From assembly GCA_026770585.1 (NCBI GenBank), contig MU646928.1:1-12936 (forward strand): a stretch of DNA of 12,936 bases. Direction: 5' to 3'. The position numbers and the translations under genes are program-made. Source of the DNA: Baffinella frigidus (Eukaryota > Cryptophyceae > Cryptomonadales > Baffinellaceae). Below are positions 10,940 to 12,936 of this stretch, piece by piece. Under the pieces are notes generated by a model that saw only the letters and a program-made list of their open reading frames with translations, was not told the DNA's origin and searched no databases. Each line of letters opens with the position of its first letter. Within the stretch, counting starts at the first letter, position 1.

Positions 10940-11070
10940 CATACGGCATTGCCTAGGACCTCCTACCGTAGGCCGAGGGATCCTAGGACCAAAAAGTTTC
11001 GGCCTACGGTAGGAGGTCCTAGGCAATGCCGTAGGCCTAACTACCCCATTTTCAGGCCGTTACACTATTA
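10940..11070. mobile_element. Family F element F2 inserted in unit O
   Basis: Contains an exact 35-bp inverted repeat (10942-10976 with 10999-11033) separated by 22 bp with GGATCCTAGGACC, then a tail CTAACTACCCCATTTTCAGG. AGTTGG stands on both sides (10934-10939, 11071-11076), consistent with a 6-bp target duplication. GGCATTGCCTAGG and its complement match F1. Confidence 0.75.
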
Positions 11071-11256
11071 AGTTGGCGATGTGCGCCGCCTACATCCGGT
11101 CCTGGCGGGTAGGGCACGGAACGACGCAGGGCCTCTTTCGTGCTATCTTACGTGTGGAATGTGCTAGCTTGGCCTCGGGATATCTGTACCATAACATACA
11201 ACCCACCCGTAAGATAGACAAAAGGTGATGGGTGGGGTCGCACCTCCCCCGCTTCC
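11071..11256 (+). repeat. Unit O, copy 1 (186 bp)
   Basis: Aligns end to end with 11341-11530, with about seven substitutions and one 4-bp indel. Order inside: GATGTGCGCCGCC, CATCCGGTCC, GGAACGACGCAGGGCCTCTT, the small inverted-repeat element at 11143, GGTGATGGGTGGGGTCGCAC and CTCCCCCGCTTCC. High GC except for the inner element. No clear protein frame. Confidence 0.92.
11143..11217. mobile_element. Inner foldback of unit O, CTATCTTACG ends
   Basis: CTATCTTACGTGTGG (11143-11157) and CCACCCGTAAGATAG (11203-11217) are TIRs with one mismatch. The middle has GTGCTAGCTTGG and GATATCTGTACC. It is repeated in copy 2 at about 11417-11491, so it was part of the unit before duplication. Confidence 0.75.
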
Positions 11257-11309
11257 TGTGTGGTTAGGACCTGTATCGAGAGTTATAAAAAGAAGAAGAC
11301 GACGATCCT
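11257..11309. other. Spacer between O units with TATAAAA
   Basis: This 53-bp stretch (TATAAAA at 11284-11290, then AGAAGAAGACGACGA) is absent at the equivalent point of the next unit junction. It could be inserted or divergent spacer DNA. Confidence 0.4.
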
Positions 11310-11565
11310 GGGTGGGGTCACACCTCCCCCGCTTCCGCCCAGTTGGCGATGCGCGCTGCCTGCATCCGGTCCTCGCGGGTAGGGGTCGCACGGAACGACG
11401 CAGGGCCTCTTTCGTGCTATCTTACGTGTGGGATGTGCTAGCTTGGCCTCGGGATATCTGTACCATAACATACAATCCACCCGTAAGATAGACAAAAGGT
11501 GATGGGCGGGGTCGCACCTCCCCCGCTTCCGCCCAGTTGGCGATGCGCGCAGCCTCCATCCACCT
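11310..11565 (+). repeat. Unit O, tail + copy 2 + partial head
   Basis: GGTGGGGTCACACCTCCCCC tail (11310-11340), full unit 11341-11530, then GCCCAGTTGGCGATGCGCGC and a partial head to CATCCACC at about 11565. The array then changes to TTTAGGG-like DNA. Confidence 0.88.
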
Positions 11566-11625
11566 GGGTTTCGGGTATCGGGTTTCGGGAACAGGGTCTA
11601 GGGTCTAGGGTTTAGGGTTTAGTCC
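11566..11625 (+). repeat. Short TTTCGGG/TTTAGGG stretch
   Basis: GGGTTTCGGGTATCGGGTTT then GTCTAGGG and TTTAGGG units. G-rich strand on +. It abuts the head of unit O, as does the array at 12014. Confidence 0.8.
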
Positions 11626-11686
11626 CGGACATGAATAGATTTGGTTTCGGGAACTGTCCATCTGAAAGATTTTCGGTACACACCCA

Positions 11687-11746
11687 GCTATTTTCAAGCC
11701 CTGAAAGTAGGAAATGGCTATTTTCAAGCCCTGAAAGTAGGAAATG
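11687..11746 (+). repeat. 30-bp tandem duplication
   Basis: Two identical units (GCTATTTTCAAGCCCTGAAA then GTAGGAAATG) at 11687-11716 and 11717-11746. Confidence 0.95.
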
Positions 11747-11796
11747 GCTCAAACGCCACGCCAAATCTGGAATTAAATCTGTTCAGGAATAGAAAA

Positions 11797-11823
11797 GGTT
11801 GATGGTTTGGCTTCCGCCCAGTT
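11797..11823 (+). repeat. Unit O remnant left of element Q
   Basis: AAAGGTTGATGGTTTGGCTT then CCGCCCAGTT is unit O with an internal deletion of the GGTCGCACCTCCCCC part. The unit continues at 11982 after element Q. Confidence 0.7.
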
Positions 11824-11981
11824 TAATGAAAAGAAACTTCCACATTAAAAGCGTTTTCAAGTCAATTCGCCCCTGAAAATTGACAACTTATGGAAAAAAA
11901 TATCCAATTTTTCGTAAGTTGACAATTTTCAGGGGGGAATTGACTTTAAAACGCTTTTAATGTGAAAGATGCTTTCCATGA
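11824..11981. mobile_element. Foldback element Q inserted in unit O
   Basis: Arms 11841-11890 and 11915-11964 (50 bp) pair with a few mismatches and a small indel around a 24-bp AT-rich loop. Outer parts (TTAATGAAAAG and CTTTCCATGAA) pair weakly. AGTT stands on both sides (11820-11823 and 11982-11985), and intact O copies read CCCAGTTGGCGATG without the insert, so the empty site is visible. AT-rich against the GC-rich host. Confidence 0.9.
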
Positions 11982-12013
11982 AGTTGGTGATGCGCGCCGC
12001 CTGCATCCACCTG
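11982..12013 (+). repeat. Unit O head right of element Q
   Basis: AGTTGGTGATGCGCGCCGCC then TGCATCCACCTG matches the head of unit O at 11534-11568 and is followed by telomere-like repeats in the same way. Confidence 0.8.
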
Positions 12014-12388
12014 CGTTTGGGGTTTGGGGTTTCGGGTGTAGGGTTTAGGGTGCGGGCTGTAGGGTTTAGGGTGTAGGGTGTGGGTTGTAGGGTTTGGGAT
12101 TTAGGGTTCAAGGTTTAGGGTTTAGGGTGTAGGGTTTAGGGTGTAGGGTTTAGGGTGTGGGTTGTAGGGTTTAGGTTGTAGTGTCTAGGGTTTAGGGTTT
12201 AGGGTTTAGGGTGTAGGGTGTAGGGTTTAAGGTTTAGGGTTCAGGTTTTAGGGTTCAGGGTTCAGGGTTCAGGGTGTAGGGTTTAGGGTTTGGGGTCTAG
12301 GGTTCAAGTTTTAGGGTTTAGGGTTTAGGGTGTAGGGTTTAGGGTTTGGGGTTTCGGGTTTATGGCTTATAGTTTAGGGTGTAGGGGT
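12014..12388 (+). repeat. Telomere-like array, TTTAGGG orientation
   Basis: About 370 bp of mixed TTTAGGG, TGTAGGG, TTCAGGG, TTTGGGG and TGTGGGT units, G-rich strand on +. TGTAGGG/TTTAGGG alternation in the first half suggests a 14-bp higher-order unit. It ends at GGGTGTAGGGGTTCACCGGAGG. Confidence 0.95.
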
Positions 12389-12544
12389 TCACCGGAGGTC
12401 GTTGGGCGCCTTCTCGACCACCTCATCCGGATCCCCCCCTGGAACACCCCACGCAATTCAGAGGCGGACGCACACACCGCCGAGCGTGAAGCTGTTGAAG
12501 GTTCTGGGTGTGGGACCTCTCCCGGTACGAACGCTGCAGCGTTG
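12389..12544. other. GC-rich DNA between repeats, no assigned gene
   Basis: A frame starting at 12362 covers this region and the 24-bp repeats (to 12739). Its first part begins within telomere-like DNA, so it is not trusted. CTCATCCGGATCCCCCCCTGG and CACACCGCCGAGCG suggest unique DNA. No domain recognised. Confidence 0.4.
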
Positions 12545-12686
12545 CATATCGCAGAGATCATCACGCCCTCTCCCGGTGCAATCGCAGAGATTACCACGCT
12601 ACTCGCCCGGTACAATCGCAGAGATCATCACGTGACATATCGCAGAGATCTTCACGTGACATATCGCAGAGATCATCACGTCGCGA
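12545..12686 (+). repeat. Tandem repeat ATCGCAGAGATCATCACG
   Basis: ATCGCAGAGAT starts at 12548, 12581, 12615, 12639 and 12663. The last three are exact 24-bp spacings (CATATCGCAGAGATCWTCAC, then GTGA). Earlier ones carry CTCTCCCGGTGCA-type linkers. In one frame the 24-bp units read TYRRDHHV. The frame is open, but simple tandem repeats with multiples of three often are. Confidence 0.9.
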
Positions 12687-12714
12687 CGCGGCGTGATGTG
12701 GAGTGGTTGAGTGT

Positions 12715-12796
12715 TCAGTGTTTAGGGTTAAGTGTTTAGGGTCTAGGGTCTAGGGTATGGGGTCTAGGTTTCAGGGTGTGGGGTTTGGGGTTACGA
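12715..12796 (+). repeat. Telomere-like TTTAGGG/TCTAGGG stretch
   Basis: GTTTAGGG, GTCTAGGG (three times), GTTTCAGGG and GTTTGGGG units, G-rich on +. Confidence 0.85.
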
Positions 12797-12913
12797 GGAG
12801 CAGGGATTGTTCATCGCATATGAAGAGGGTTTCGCGGGGTTCGTTGGCGGAGGGCACCTGCTCTCTTGGAGGCGTGTACCCCCTCGTCGATGCTGGGCAG
12901 AGAGAGGGAGATA
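12797..12913. other. Unassigned terminal DNA
   Basis: Mixed sequence with no recognised gene, followed by GAGAGAGGGAGA and the microsatellite. Confidence 0.3.
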
Positions 12914-12936
12914 GGGAGGGAGGGAGGGAGGGAGGG
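12914..12936 (+). repeat. GGGA microsatellite, cut by window end
   Basis: GGGA repeated about six times up to the last base; the tract may continue beyond the window. Confidence 0.95.

Noticed and set aside
11729-11758. Dinoflagellate spliced-leader relic (TTTTGGCTCAAG)
   Set aside because: Only ATGGCTCAAACG is present; the SL core is not matched here or elsewhere in the window.
12362-12739. 125-codon frame on +
   Set aside because: Its start lies in telomere-like DNA and its end in a 24-bp tandem repeat and TTTAGGG units; nothing supports a protein.

Overview
The window looks like intergenic, repeat-dominated nuclear DNA of a eukaryotic microbe. The evidence is abundant degenerate telomere-type heptamers (CCCTAAA/TTTAGGG and variants), many short non-autonomous inverted-repeat elements flanked by TA, long homopolymer runs, and no closely packed long reading frames with ribosome binding sites. 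TTTAGGG-type telomeres occur in plants, several algal groups, dinoflagellates and chromerids. One candidate intron with a GA donor would fit a dinoflagellate, but this is a weak lean and the sequence alone does not settle the organism. No rRNA, convincing tRNA, CRISPR array, spliced-leader motif or transposase gene was found.

Layout. 1-660: GC-rich DNA with a candidate two-exon gene fragment whose introns are made of telomere-like repeats. 660-1380: telomere-like repeats, two damaged copies of MITE family A, and homopolymer-rich DNA. 1450-1935: a 72-bp tandem repeat that can be read as a 24-residue protein repeat, then a perfect 51-bp-arm palindrome. 2007-2462: the best protein-coding candidate (151 aa, GC-rich third positions, AATAAA 32 bp after the stop). 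2660-4390: repeat families B, E, A and N plus a CCCTACA array. 4494-5371: the largest telomere-like block. 5380-8500: a dense mosaic of families A, B, C, E, L and N, including an array of four 13-mers framed by inverted copies (6983-7095). 8560-9180: TTTAGGG-orientation repeats next to a candidate 3' exon on the minus strand whose C-terminal codons exist in a second copy. 9240-10550: direct repeats and nested foldbacks. 10790-12020: a tandem array of a roughly 190-bp unit, apparently interrupted at the same site by two unrelated foldback elements. 12014-12936: TTTAGGG-type repeats, a 24-bp tandem repeat and a GGGA microsatellite.

Main pattern. Several families with different termini (A, C, E, F and others) share one internal palindromic vocabulary built on CCTAGG and CCTACNGTAGG. 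All telomere-like arrays left of about 5400 are C-rich on the + strand, and all right of about 8600 are G-rich. I see no set of genes acting together. The interest lies in the mobile-element ecology and in the telomere-like DNA, which also appears inside candidate introns.
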